Assembly: GCA_004558525.1 (NCBI GenBank)
Contig: SFCQ01000005.1
Location: 30,987 to 94,986 of the forward strand
Reading direction: 5' to 3'
DNA length: 64,000 bases
Source of the DNA: Clostridiales bacterium
GTDB taxonomy: Bacteria; Bacillota; Clostridia; Christensenellales; CAG-138
In this document: positions 1-8,822 of the stretch, piece after piece
How the letters are laid out: every line of letters starts with the position of its first letter
How positions within the stretch are numbered: position 1 is the stretch's first letter
The notes under the pieces: model-generated
Seen by the model: the letters and a program-made list of their open reading frames with translations, nothing else
Told to the model about the DNA's origin: nothing
The model's database searches: none
Position numbers and translations under genes: made by a program

Positions 1-1080
1 GAGCGCGCGGTGCTCTTCCTTGAGGAGATGGTTGAGATGGGCGGCTACTTCAACGCGGTGGAAGCCGGTATGTTCGTAGACAGCGGCATGTTCCCCGAGC
101 GCAACAACGACGGCATAGCAAGGAAGATAGACGGCGGAATAGGCGCAGGCACCATAGTCAGGCGCGAGGAGGACTACATGGCCCCCGTTACCGCGCACTA
201 CGGCTACAACAACATAGCCCAGTACGGCGCGGCCAACCCGAGCGACCTCATAGGCGGCTGCACGCTTGAAAAGCCGGAAAAGATAGTGTTCATAGACGAG
301 CTGGACGAGGAGGATAACTGCAACGTGCGCATGGGCGAGGTGAAGGATTTTGCCCAGCCAGGCGCAAAGCTGATAAGGCCCGAAATGGAATGGCTCGCCG
401 ACGGAACGATAATGCTAACAATGTTCTTCCCCGCCGATAAGCGCATAGCCGAGGCTGCGGCGATAGAGTGCTGCCGCAAGATGGGGCTGACCGACATAGA
501 GGTCATCTCCAAGGAGATAATGCATCCCGCGGAAGGCACGCGCATAGAGGCTAAGGGCAAGGTGCCATTCAGCATAGAGATAGACAAGCTCGTGCTTCCA
601 CAGGAGCCTGACGTGATGAGCGACGATGAGATACGCGCCGACATAGAGCGCAGGCTCATGAAGGTTGTGTGCGGCACGGTGGGCGAGGATGAGCACAGCG
701 TCGGCCTTAGGGAGATAATAGACATAAAGCACGGCGGCATAGAGAAGTACGGGATAGAGGTGCATTACCTGGGCACCAGCGTTCCCCCTGAAAAGCTTGT
801 TAACGCCGCAATAGAGCTGGATGCGGACGCTATGCTTGCCTCCACCATAATCAGCCATGACGATATTCACTATAAGAACATAGCCAAGATAAACCGCATC
901 GCAACAGAGATGGGCGTGCGCGACAGGCTGATATTCGTGGCGGGCGGCACGCAGGTGGCCTCCGCGCAGGCAAGGGCTAACGGCGCGGACGAAGGCTTTG
1001 GCCGCGGCAGCCACGGCAACCATGTTGCCACCTTCCTTGTGAAGAGGCGCAGGGAGCTTGAGGCTGAGGGCAGGATGTAA
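1..1080 (+). CDS. oraE: D-ornithine 4,5-aminomutase large (E) subunit, 3' part
   Basis: The reading frame is open from the first base, so the N-terminal half lies outside the window; about 359 C-terminal residues are visible. The family converts D-ornithine to 2,4-diaminopentanoate using PLP and adenosylcobalamin, in complex with the small OraS subunit (expected upstream, not seen). The cobalamin-binding motif DxHxxG is present as DEHSVG at 688-705, followed by a Rossmann-like domain ending in a glycine-rich loop. A lysine just after the motif (in IIDIKHGG) is a candidate for the PLP-linking residue, but that assignment is inference. The next genes (MutL-type ATPase, ornithine racemase) are its usual partners, which supports the call. 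Confidence 0.92.
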   Translation, partial: ERAVLFLEEMVEMGGYFNAVEAGMFVDSGMFPERNNDGIARKIDGGIGAGTIVRREEDYMAPVTAHYGYNNIAQYGAANPSDLIGGCTLEKPEKIVFIDELDEEDNCNVRMGEVKDFAQPGAKLIRPEMEWLADGTIMLTMFFPADKRIAEAAAIECCRKMGLTDIEVISKEIMHPAEGTRIEAKGKVPFSIEIDKLVLPQEPDVMSDDEIRADIERRLMKVVCGTVGEDEHSVGLREIIDIKHGGIEKYGIEVHYLGTSVPPEKLVNAAIELDADAMLASTIISHDDIHYKNIAKINRIATEMGVRDRLIFVAGGTQVASAQARANGADEGFGRGSHGNHVATFLVKRRRELEAEGRM

Positions 1081-1104
1081 TCAGCTATAAACGGGTGTGA
1101 AGAG

Positions 1105-1142
1105 TATATGGAGGGGGGAAAAAGGAACCCTCCTCCCATATA
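1105..1142 (+). other. Imperfect inverted repeat between oraE and the MutL-like gene
   Basis: TATATGG-type left arm and CCCATATA-type right arm, both with G-rich/C-rich extensions, form a strong imperfect hairpin in the 97-bp gap. There is no U-tract directly after it, so it is more likely an mRNA processing or stabilising structure, or a weak attenuator, than a classical terminator. Confidence 0.45.
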
Positions 1143-1177
1143 GTGCAGCATGAGGTTTTATTCTATGGCAGGTGCGG

Positions 1178-2539
1178 ATGAATATAGATGTTCTTGTGGC
1201 CGAGATAGGGTCAACTACAACGCTTGTTAATGCCTTTGCAGGCATCAATACTGATGAACCAAGGTTCATAGGCCAGGGCCAGGCGCCCACGAGCGTGCTT
1301 GAAGGCGATGTGCGCATAGGCCTTGAAGGGGCCGTGGAGGACCTTAAAAACAGGCTTGGCTTGGATAAAATCGAATATGGTGAGATGCTCGCAACATCAA
1401 GCGCGGCGGGCGGCCTGAGGATGTGCGTACACGGGCTTGTGTATGATATGACCGTTAAGGCGGCGCAGGCGGCGGCGCTTGGCGCGGGGGCCATTGTTAC
1501 CATGGCTACGGCGGGCAAAATGAGCGAATATGATATAGAGGACCTTGTTGCATCAAGGCCCAACCTTATACTGCTCGCTGGCGGAACGGACTACGGCGAG
1601 AGGGAGACCGCGCTTTACAACGCAGCAAGGATAGCCGAAACGCGGCTTAAGGCTCCCGTTATATACGCGGGTAACGTGCAGAACCAAAGGGCCGTGATGG
1701 ACATATTCAAAAAAGCCGGGGTGAGCTGCACGGTAACGGAAAACGTTTACCCAAAGCTTGACAAGCTGAATATTGAGCCCGCAAGGAAGATAATACACAA
1801 AGTTTTTGAAGAGCATATCATAAAGGCCCCGGGCATGGAGCATATAAGGGATATGGTAACGGGCAGCATAATGCCTACGCCGGGAGCCGTTATGGAAGCG
1901 GTGCAGCTCATCTACAACGAAATAGGCGACGTTGTGGCCGTTGACATAGGCGGAGCCACTACGGACGTACACTCCGTGACCGGCGGGAGCGAGGAGATAG
2001 GCATACTTATGACCAGCCCTGAGCCGTTTGCAAAACGAACGGTGGAGGGCGACCTTGGCCTGTATGTTAATGCAAAAAACCTTATTGAGCGCATAGGCGA
2101 GAGCGCGCTGCAAAACGAGCTTGGGATAGATATGGAGGCCGTTATGGCGAATTATCTGCCCATACCCAAAACGGAGGGGCAATTTAAGCTGACGGAAAGG
2201 CTGTGCAGGGAGGCGGGCCTTGTTGCGCTTGAAAGGCATGCAGGCGCGCTGAGATACATATACACGCCGAGCGGAAGAAAGACCGTTGCGGAGGGCAAGG
2301 ATCTTACAGCCGTAAAGACCATTATAGGCACAGGCGGCGCGCTGACAAGGCTTCCGCACAGGGAGCAGCTTTTGCGGGCGCTTGCCGACTGCAACGCCAC
2401 GGGCATGATGCTCTATCCCAAGCCCTCAAAGATAAGGCTGCTGTTTGATGATGATTATATCATGGCTTCGCTTGGCGTGATGAGCAAGCATTATCCCGAG
2501 GCGGCGCTCAAGCTTATGAAGCGCTCGCTGAACATATGA
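1178..2539 (+). CDS. GlmL/MutL-type actin-fold ATPase, accessory to ornithine aminomutase
   Basis: About 453 residues. It belongs to the family of GlmL/MutL-like proteins that accompany cobalamin-dependent carbon-skeleton or amino mutases and are thought to act as reactivating ATPases. Two actin-fold nucleotide-binding signatures are visible: AEIGSTTT near the N-terminus and AVDIGGATTDV near residue 253. A GTG six bases upstream is in frame, but the ATG at 1178 gives the typical MNIDVLVAEIGSTTT start and is preferred. Lying between oraE and ornithine racemase, it most likely serves the ornithine mutase rather than glutamate mutase. The role is inferred from family and context; the family assignment itself is clear. 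Confidence 0.85.
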   Translation: MNIDVLVAEIGSTTTLVNAFAGINTDEPRFIGQGQAPTSVLEGDVRIGLEGAVEDLKNRLGLDKIEYGEMLATSSAAGGLRMCVHGLVYDMTVKAAQAAALGAGAIVTMATAGKMSEYDIEDLVASRPNLILLAGGTDYGERETALYNAARIAETRLKAPVIYAGNVQNQRAVMDIFKKAGVSCTVTENVYPKLDKLNIEPARKIIHKVFEEHIIKAPGMEHIRDMVTGSIMPTPGAVMEAVQLIYNEIGDVVAVDIGGATTDVHSVTGGSEEIGILMTSPEPFAKRTVEGDLGLYVNAKNLIERIGESALQNELGIDMEAVMANYLPIPKTEGQFKLTERLCREAGLVALERHAGALRYIYTPSGRKTVAEGKDLTAVKTIIGTGGALTRLPHREQLLRALADCNATGMMLYPKPSKIRLLFDDDYIMASLGVMSKHYPEAALKLMKRSLNI

Positions 2540-2590
2540 GCTAAGCATAATAATAAGCGTAATAAGCACAAACGGAAGGGAGAGAAGCCA

Positions 2591-3658
2591 ATGTATCCGC
2601 GTGTAATTGTGGACATGAAGAAGCTTAAGCATAATATGGACGCTATAACCGCCATGTGCCATCAGCAGGGGCTGAGCGTCGCCCTGGTCACAAAGTGCGT
2701 ATGCGCTGCCGAGCCGATAGTTGAGCTTATCAACTCCACACAAGCAGATTTTATAGCCGATTCACGCCTGTTGAACCTGAAAAGGATAAAAACGGATAAG
2801 CCGAAGTATCTTCTGCGCATAGCGCAGCCGTGCGAGGCTGAAGAGGTAATAGAATACTGCGACATAAGCCAGCAGAGCGAGCTTATGACGATACGCCTGC
2901 TTGCAGAGCAGGCCGAACTGCAGGATAAGCCGCACAAGATAGTGCTTATGGTCGACCTTGGCGATTTGAGGGAGGGCGTGTTCTACAAAAACAGGGACGA
3001 GCTGAAAACGCTTGCGCTTGCCGTTAAAGATGCAAAAATGCTGGAGCTTTTCGGCATAGGCGTGAACCTGACCTGCTTTGGCGGCATAATACCGGACGAG
3101 GACAACCTTAACGAGCTTGTGAGCATAGCAAAATGGCTCAGGAGCGAAACCGGATTGAGCATACCCTTTGTATCCGGAGGGAACTCAAGCAGCCTGCTGA
3201 TGCTTAAGAAGGGCAAGCTGCCAAAGGGCATAACCAACCTGAGGATAGGCGAAGGGTATCTGCTTGGCAACGAAACGGACACATGCAGCCGCATGGAAGG
3301 CTTTTACGGCGATGCGTTCACCTTTGAAGCGAGCATAGCCGAGCTTAAAAGAAAACCCTCAAAGCCAATAGGCAGGAGCGGCTACAACGCCTTTGGCGAG
3401 GAGGTAAGCTTTGAGGACAGGGGCGAGATGCTCAGGGCCATACTTGCCGCAGGAAGGCAGGATATACCGTTTGACGGGCTTTCGCCGCTTGAAGAAGGGG
3501 TGGAGATACTCGGCTCAAGCTCGGATCACCTTATAGTCAATTTGACAAACGCCAGGAGTGATTTTGCCGTGGGGGACGTTTTGCGCTTCAACATGAACTA
3601 TGTTGCCGTGCTTGACGCCTACACCAGCGAATTTATAGAAAAGGATTATATTTATTAA
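2591..3658 (+). CDS. orr: Ornithine racemase (alanine racemase fold, PLP enzyme)
   Basis: 355 residues with an alanine-racemase N-terminal TIM-barrel domain. The PLP lysine is visible as K35 in VTKCVCA, and a glycine/serine-rich phosphate-binding stretch (SGGNSSSL) lies near residue 200. Alanine racemase-fold proteins next to oraE and the MutL-like ATPase are the ornithine racemases that convert L-ornithine to the D-ornithine used by OraSE. The start has a good ribosome-binding site (AAGGGAGAG). The same fold also contains YhfX-like and other amino-acid racemases, so substrate specificity rests on the gene neighbourhood. Confidence 0.85.
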   Translation: MYPRVIVDMKKLKHNMDAITAMCHQQGLSVALVTKCVCAAEPIVELINSTQADFIADSRLLNLKRIKTDKPKYLLRIAQPCEAEEVIEYCDISQQSELMTIRLLAEQAELQDKPHKIVLMVDLGDLREGVFYKNRDELKTLALAVKDAKMLELFGIGVNLTCFGGIIPDEDNLNELVSIAKWLRSETGLSIPFVSGGNSSSLLMLKKGKLPKGITNLRIGEGYLLGNETDTCSRMEGFYGDAFTFEASIAELKRKPSKPIGRSGYNAFGEEVSFEDRGEMLRAILAAGRQDIPFDGLSPLEEGVEILGSSSDHLIVNLTNARSDFAVGDVLRFNMNYVAVLDAYTSEFIEKDYIY

Positions 3659-3692
3659 CAAGTATACTAAAACAACAAAAGGAGAAACTACA

Positions 3693-4685
3693 ATGCCTGT
3701 AAATCTTAAAGGACGTTCATTTTTAACACTGAAGGATTTTTCAACTGAGGAGATACGCTATCTTCTTGACCTTGCGCATGACCTTAAGGCCAAAAAGCGC
3801 GCCGGAATAAAGGGCGATCTGCTTGCCGGACGCAACATAGTGCTGCTTTTTGAAAAGACCTCCACCCGCACGCGCTGCGCTTTCGAGGTCGCCGCGTATG
3901 ACGAGGGCGCAAACTGCACATTCCTTTCCAACAGTCAGATGGGCAAAAAGGAATCGCTTGAGGATACCGCCAAGGTGCTTGGCCGCTTCTACGACGGCAT
4001 AGAGTTCAGGGGCTTCAAGCAGAGCGACGTTGAGCTGCTGGCAAAATACAGCGGAGTACCCGTATGGAACGGCCTGACCGATCTGTATCACCCCACCCAG
4101 ATACTGGCCGATCTGCTCACCATAGAGGAGCATGTGCATAAGCCGCTTAACAAGGTGAAATTTGTTTACGCCGGCGACGCGCGCAACAACATGGGCAATT
4201 CCCTTATGATAGGCGCCGCAAAGATGGGCATGGAGTTCGTAGGCCTCGCGCCTAAGGCGCTGTTCCCCGACCCCAAGCTCGTTGCCGAGATGGAGGAGGT
4301 CGCAAAGACCACAGGCGCAAGGATAACCTTTACCGAGAACATAGACGATGTGAAGGGCGCCGACGTTATCTATACGGATGTTTGGGTATCGATGGGAGAA
4401 GAGGACCAGTTTGCGGAGCGCATAGAGCTGCTTGAGCCTTACCGCGTGAACGCAGAGATGATGAAGAAGACCGGCAATCCGGACTGCATATTCCTGCACT
4501 GCCTGCCCAGCTTCCACGATCTTGAAACCATAGTTGGCCGCCAGATATACGATCAGTTCGGGCTTACCGAGATGGAGGTCAGCGATGAGGTGTTCCGCTC
4601 GTCCGCCTCAAAGGTGTTTGACGAGGCCGAAAACCGCATGCACACGATAAAGGCGGTTATGGTGGCCACAATAGGCCGCCAGTAA
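3693..4685 (+). CDS. argF: Ornithine carbamoyltransferase
   Basis: 330 residues, normal for the family. The carbamoyl-phosphate loop STRTR is at residues 57-61 (in FEKTSTRTRCAF), HPTQ lies near residue 135, and the ornithine/citrulline-binding HCLP motif is near residue 270. It interconverts ornithine plus carbamoyl phosphate and citrulline plus phosphate in the cytoplasm. It begins 34 bp after ornithine racemase with AAAGGAG upstream, so co-expression is likely. That context suggests a catabolic role, releasing ornithine from citrulline to feed the D-ornithine pathway, although an anabolic role cannot be excluded by sequence. Confidence 0.92.
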   Translation: MPVNLKGRSFLTLKDFSTEEIRYLLDLAHDLKAKKRAGIKGDLLAGRNIVLLFEKTSTRTRCAFEVAAYDEGANCTFLSNSQMGKKESLEDTAKVLGRFYDGIEFRGFKQSDVELLAKYSGVPVWNGLTDLYHPTQILADLLTIEEHVHKPLNKVKFVYAGDARNNMGNSLMIGAAKMGMEFVGLAPKALFPDPKLVAEMEEVAKTTGARITFTENIDDVKGADVIYTDVWVSMGEEDQFAERIELLEPYRVNAEMMKKTGNPDCIFLHCLPSFHDLETIVGRQIYDQFGLTEMEVSDEVFRSSASKVFDEAENRMHTIKAVMVATIGRQ

Positions 4686-4700
4686 GGCAAAACCAACAAG

Positions 4701-4729
4701 GTAAGCCGTAACACGGTATACCGGCTTAC
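4701..4729 (+). terminator. Hairpin downstream of argF
   Basis: Perfect 8-bp arms GTAAGCCG and CGGCTTAC enclose a 13-nt loop starting 15 bp after the argF stop. There is no clear U-run, so it may be a weak or processing structure that ends the ornithine operon. Confidence 0.45.
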
Positions 4730-4752
4730 TCTATAAAATGGGCTTGAATCAA

Positions 4753-4803
4753 GGGGCGGAAGCGAGAGCTTCCGCCCCAGCCTGTCGATAAACCCTGGTT
4801 TCG
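4753..4803 (-). repeat. Dispersed intergenic repeat, short copy A, with GAGA-capped hairpin
   Basis: An 11-bp perfect stem (GGGGCGGAAGC, GAGA loop, GCTTCCGCCCC, 4753-4778) is followed by AGCCTGTCGATAAACCCTGG, the reverse complement of the conserved right end of the repeat family seen in full at 25184 and 43230. Only the right-end core is present here. The rest of the 374-bp gap (4686-5059) holds a possible -10 box TATAAT at 4914-4919 without a convincing -35, and no gene. Confidence 0.7.
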
Positions 4804-5059
4804 GTTTCAGACATATGCAGCGCGCCTTGTTGCCGCACCGTTAACACATCGGCGGCAGCTATAAATTTACATTTTGCTTACATGTTGATGATGATTCGAT
4901 TACATCTTTTTTCTATAATGGTCGTATAAGGAAGCCCTGATCTATTCGGCACAGCATCATTGCGGCTGATAATTCCGTCATGGCTCATGCAAAAAGTCTC
5001 GCCATGCTGCCATTTCGCGTTAACCGGCGCTTCCATCGACCATAGGAGGGGGTACTCAA

Positions 5060-6610
5060 ATGAAGAAGCTCATCGTTTTAAGCTTGTGCGCGACCATTCT
5101 GCTTGCGGCCTGCCAGCCCACGCCGGAAAAGCAGGTAGTCATACAAAAGGACATGGAGCAGATGATAGAGAAGGCCATCGCTGCGCCGGAGGTACAGCCT
5201 GCAGAGGAGGTAAAGCAGAGCGATGCCGCCAAGGAAAAGAATCCGCTTTATGACAAGCTGGGAATCCCCGAACGCTGGATAGCCGGGGACGAGGCCTTGA
5301 ACGGCAAATTCGTAATAAAAGCGGATACGGATATAGCTTTGCCGGAAGCGGATAAGCTGCCTATAGTCAGGGTACAGGCGGGCAGATTCTCGCAGGAGAT
5401 GGTGGACAGGTTCTTTGAGGTGTTTTGCGGCGACACCGTGATGTATGAGGACACGGGAGAAAGGGACAAGCAATACTATGCCGATTATATATTGAAATTG
5501 CAGCAGAGCCTTGCAAAAATAGATGAAGCGGATAATGCTGACAAAGAGGAAAGCAGCCGGCTGAGGGAAAAGACGCAGGCTCACATAGAGGAGCTTGAAA
5601 AGCAGTATAAAAAAGCGCCGGATCATGTGGAATACCCAATATGCGACGGCAAGCTTAAAACCAACAGGATTGATGAAAACAAGCTAAAGGGCTCAAACAC
5701 ATACATTCAAGCATACGCAAAGCCGGGGGATTATAACTCGACGATGATAGAGATAAACAACGACGCCGAGTATACAATGGATTCTTCCTATGCCTTTAAG
5801 GATGAATACGGAAACACGGTTGTAGTTTCGCCTTCAAGCGGCAGCTATGTATGGTTTTGCAGGGACGGCGTAACCGGCTCAAAGTCAAGATCCCGTAATT
5901 TGGTTGACCCTGTGCGCGATGTCACTGCGGAATCGCTTTCGGGTGAAAGCGTGGAAACAAAGCTTGGCATAACGCCAAAGCAGGCAAGGGAAAGGGCGCA
6001 GGAGACGCTCGACGCTCTCGGCCTTGACTATATGGCGATAGACCGCGTCGAGCTTTGCCAGGGCTGCCGCGAGGAAAACAAGGGCGTGCAAAGCTATTGC
6101 GTGCGCGTGCTAAGGAGCATAAACGGCACGCCGCTCGAGGGCAGGAACGACTATTCGGAATCCGAGATAGAGGGGGTGGGCGTAGGCCGCGAATGGTGGT
6201 ATGAATCGTGCGAGATAGTCGTAGACGACGAGGGAATAGCCTCATTCTACTGGATGGGGCCGCTCGAGGTTACGGATATACTTGGCGAGGACGCGAACCT
6301 TATACCGTTTGAGGATGTGGAGAACGTGTTTTTGAAGATGCTGCCTGTCGTAAACGGGGACTGGGTGAGCAGGGCGGAGACAGCTGTGACTTACACCGTG
6401 GAGAAGGTGCGGCTCGCGCTATGGAGGATAATAGAGAAGGATTCATACACAAAAGGCTTGCTCGTGCCTGTTTGGAACATATACTGCGCGAGCGAGTACA
6501 CTACAGAGCTTGGCGAACCGTACAGCAGCAGCGCCCTGTATTATAACAAGCCGACGCTTTGCATAAACGCCATCGACGGCTCGATAATAGATACAGAGAG
6601 GGGTTATTGA
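5060..6610 (+). CDS. Lipoprotein of unknown function (DUF6034-like), paralogue 1
   Basis: 516 residues. A lipoprotein signal peptide ends in LLAAC with the lipidated Cys at residue 18, so the protein should be anchored on the outer face of the membrane. The mature N-terminus CQPTPEKQVVIQKDM is shared almost exactly with the next gene, while the bodies have diverged (conserved landmarks include KYK/QYKKAP near residue 190 and TKGLLVPVW near the C-terminus). It resembles clostridial lipoproteins annotated DUF6034; that name is from memory and uncertain. The start follows AGGAGGGGG. It sits 1 bp upstream of its paralogue, so the two are almost certainly co-transcribed. No function can be assigned. 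Confidence 0.8.
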   Translation: MKKLIVLSLCATILLAACQPTPEKQVVIQKDMEQMIEKAIAAPEVQPAEEVKQSDAAKEKNPLYDKLGIPERWIAGDEALNGKFVIKADTDIALPEADKLPIVRVQAGRFSQEMVDRFFEVFCGDTVMYEDTGERDKQYYADYILKLQQSLAKIDEADNADKEESSRLREKTQAHIEELEKQYKKAPDHVEYPICDGKLKTNRIDENKLKGSNTYIQAYAKPGDYNSTMIEINNDAEYTMDSSYAFKDEYGNTVVVSPSSGSYVWFCRDGVTGSKSRSRNLVDPVRDVTAESLSGESVETKLGITPKQARERAQETLDALGLDYMAIDRVELCQGCREENKGVQSYCVRVLRSINGTPLEGRNDYSESEIEGVGVGREWWYESCEIVVDDEGIASFYWMGPLEVTDILGEDANLIPFEDVENVFLKMLPVVNGDWVSRAETAVTYTVEKVRLALWRIIEKDSYTKGLLVPVWNIYCASEYTTELGEPYSSSALYYNKPTLCINAIDGSIIDTERGY

Positions 6611-6611
6611 T

Positions 6612-8159
6612 ATGAGGAAGCTTTGTGCCGTTATGCTGTGCTTGGCTTTTATGCTTGCGGCCTGCCAGCCCACGCCGGAAAAGCAGGTGGTCATACAAAA
6701 GGACATGGAGCAGATGATAGAGAAGGCGCAGAAAACGCCGGGCATCACACAGGAGGCAGCGCAGGGCGGGCTGAGGGAAAGGCTTGGCGCGCCGCAAAGG
6801 TATACGGCGGATATTGTGGATAAAAGCGGCAAATTCTATTTTAAGGCCGATGTTGAGCTGACGATACCCGAGGTCGATGCAATGCCTATGGCCTGGGTGG
6901 AGGCGGCAAATTTTGAGCAGGATATGGTGACGAGGCTGTTCGATGCGCTGTGCGGGGACAGGGAGATGTATGTCTGGAACGAGACGATATCAAAGAATCA
7001 GATAGAGAAAAGCATAGTACATTATCAAAGCGAGATAGCCGTGAGCCAAAGCGAAGCATATACCGAGATGTGCAAGAAAACGATAGAGAACCTAAAAAAA
7101 CAATACAAAACGGCTCCGGAAAGCGTGGAGTATAAGCCGTGCAGCGGCATGCTCGAATTGATGGAGATAAGCGGCACGGGGGTGATAGACGGCACGATGG
7201 AATACCTTGAAGCGGTGGAGAATACTGAGGAAAAGTCAGGCCGTTGGTTTTTGGTTAAGAACAATATCAATTATAACGAGAACAATAAAAGGGCGCATAG
7301 CGAAAGCGATCAGGAGGGTAATATCTCAAGCCGATCGCAGAGGAGCGACGCGGAGCTAAGATACAAAAGAGAAAACAGGATAGGGAGTATACTCCGTGGC
7401 AACGGGGGTAAGCCGGTTGGCGATGAACGCAAGATGATAGATATATCGCCTGAGGCAGCGGTAAAGACCGCGGTGGATTTCCTTGAATCGGTTGGTATCT
7501 ATAGCATGGAGCCAAACGGGATAAGGCTTATGAGCAATCATTACAGCAGGGAAGAGCTTGAAAGATTAGTTGAATATACGATAGAGAATGACGAGCAAGA
7601 GAAGATAGACAGAATAATACGCGATTATGGCAGCATAGAGAGCTTTTACAACAGGGACAAAGAACACCAGGGTTATGAAATTGAGTTTTTACGCACGATG
7701 AACGGGGTCAAGGTAGCTTCCGACTACAATGCTACACGCAGCGGCAGCGACGATGCCTATGCAGCACCAGAGTGGGCAAACGAAAAGCTGAGTATAGTTG
7801 TAAATGACGAGGGAATATTTGAATTACAATGGATACAGCCGCTAAACGTTACAGAGCTGATAACTGGCAGCGCAGAACTGCTGCAATTCAGCGAGATACG
7901 CGTTGTAATAGAAAAGATGATGGAGGTGATATACGGCCCGTTTTCAAGAGAACATGAAAATGAAGGAAAGACATATGAAGCGACGAGCATAGAGCTTTCG
8001 TTAATGCGCATAAATGCGCGGGATACTATAACAAAAGGTCTTTTAGTGCCGGTCTGGAGTGTATACAGCGAGGACAGCAATAATTATAACGAAAAGACTT
8101 CCGTGCTGGCGGTCAATGCCATCGACGGCAGCATAATAGATTTGCAAACAGGCTACTGA
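6612..8159 (+). CDS. Lipoprotein of unknown function (DUF6034-like), paralogue 2
   Basis: 515 residues, nearly the same length as the preceding paralogue. The signal peptide ends in MLAAC with Cys18 as the lipidation site. The first 22 mature residues match the upstream protein, and the shared C-terminal TKGLLVPVWSVY and AIDGSIID motifs show that the whole gene is a tandem duplicate. The middle is rich in charged residues, with Glu/Lys/Arg stretches that may be helical. The ATG directly follows the stop of the first gene. Surface location is well supported; the role is unknown. Confidence 0.8.
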   Translation: MRKLCAVMLCLAFMLAACQPTPEKQVVIQKDMEQMIEKAQKTPGITQEAAQGGLRERLGAPQRYTADIVDKSGKFYFKADVELTIPEVDAMPMAWVEAANFEQDMVTRLFDALCGDREMYVWNETISKNQIEKSIVHYQSEIAVSQSEAYTEMCKKTIENLKKQYKTAPESVEYKPCSGMLELMEISGTGVIDGTMEYLEAVENTEEKSGRWFLVKNNINYNENNKRAHSESDQEGNISSRSQRSDAELRYKRENRIGSILRGNGGKPVGDERKMIDISPEAAVKTAVDFLESVGIYSMEPNGIRLMSNHYSREELERLVEYTIENDEQEKIDRIIRDYGSIESFYNRDKEHQGYEIEFLRTMNGVKVASDYNATRSGSDDAYAAPEWANEKLSIVVNDEGIFELQWIQPLNVTELITGSAELLQFSEIRVVIEKMMEVIYGPFSREHENEGKTYEATSIELSLMRINARDTITKGLLVPVWSVYSEDSNNYNEKTSVLAVNAIDGSIIDLQTGY

Positions 8160-8164
8160 CGATA

Positions 8165-8178
8165 TAAACCCGGGTTTA
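8165..8178. other. Perfect 14-bp palindrome downstream of lipoprotein 2
   Basis: TAAACCCGGGTTTA, a self-complementary sequence 6 bp after the lipoprotein stop, followed by AT-rich DNA. It may be an operator or a degenerate trace of the dispersed repeat core (CGATAAACCCCGGGGTT). Confidence 0.35.
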
Positions 8179-8240
8179 ATTAAATAATCTTAGGGCAATC
8201 CTCTTATTATCGGATTAAAAGATGATGGGAGGATTTTTTT

Positions 8241-8822
8241 GTGAACATGATTTGGATAAAGAGAATAGCCGTTATCGCCCTGGCTGCGGCGCTTACAGCG
8301 CCTATGCTGCCGCGTGGCGCGGCGGCGGAGGGCGCCGAGGGCGTGTTCAGGCTGCACATAATCGCAAACAGCGACAGCGAGGACGACCAGCGCATAAAGC
8401 TTGAGGTAAGGGACAGGGTGCTTATGACGATGCAGTCGCTGGGCGGATGCAAAAGCGCCCGGGATACGGAGAGTAAGCTTATGCAAAACGGGAAAACGAT
8501 GCTTGAAGCCGCGGAAAACGTGCTTGCTGAGAACGGAACGGACTACGGCGCGCAGCTTGTTGTGGGCGAGTTTGATTTTCCGGACAGGGTGTATGGCGAC
8601 AAGGTCTATCCCAGAGGACGCTACAGGGCGCTTAGGATAGTGCTTGGCGAAGGCAAAGGGCATAACTGGTGGTGCGTAATGTTTCCGCCGCTATGCATAG
8701 CGGAGACGGATAATGGGGAAATTGATATAAACAAGCTTGAATTGAAAAGCTGGATAATAGAAAAGCTGAAAAGCATAGACGGAGGAAAGCTATGGGAAAA
8801 ACTAATGTCAAGGCTTGGCTGA
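8241..8822 (+). CDS. spoIIR: Stage II sporulation protein R
   Basis: 193 residues with an N-terminal signal/membrane segment (IAVIALAAALTAPML) and the family hallmark FRLHIIANSDSEDDQRIKL near residues 35-53. SpoIIR is made in the forespore and secreted toward the mother cell, where it triggers SpoIIGA-dependent processing of pro-sigma-E. The GTG start is chosen because GGGAGG lies 8 bases upstream; an in-frame ATG two codons on is the alternative. Its 3' end overlaps the start of sleB by 31 bp, so translation of the two may be coupled. Confidence 0.93.
   Translation: MNMIWIKRIAVIALAAALTAPMLPRGAAAEGAEGVFRLHIIANSDSEDDQRIKLEVRDRVLMTMQSLGGCKSARDTESKLMQNGKTMLEAAENVLAENGTDYGAQLVVGEFDFPDRVYGDKVYPRGRYRALRIVLGEGKGHNWWCVMFPPLCIAETDNGEIDINKLELKSWIIEKLKSIDGGKLWEKLMSRLG

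Noticed and set aside
4960..5253. 97-residue plus-strand frame before the first lipoprotein
   Set aside because: It overlaps the lipoprotein start in another frame, lacks a ribosome-binding site and shows no coding character.
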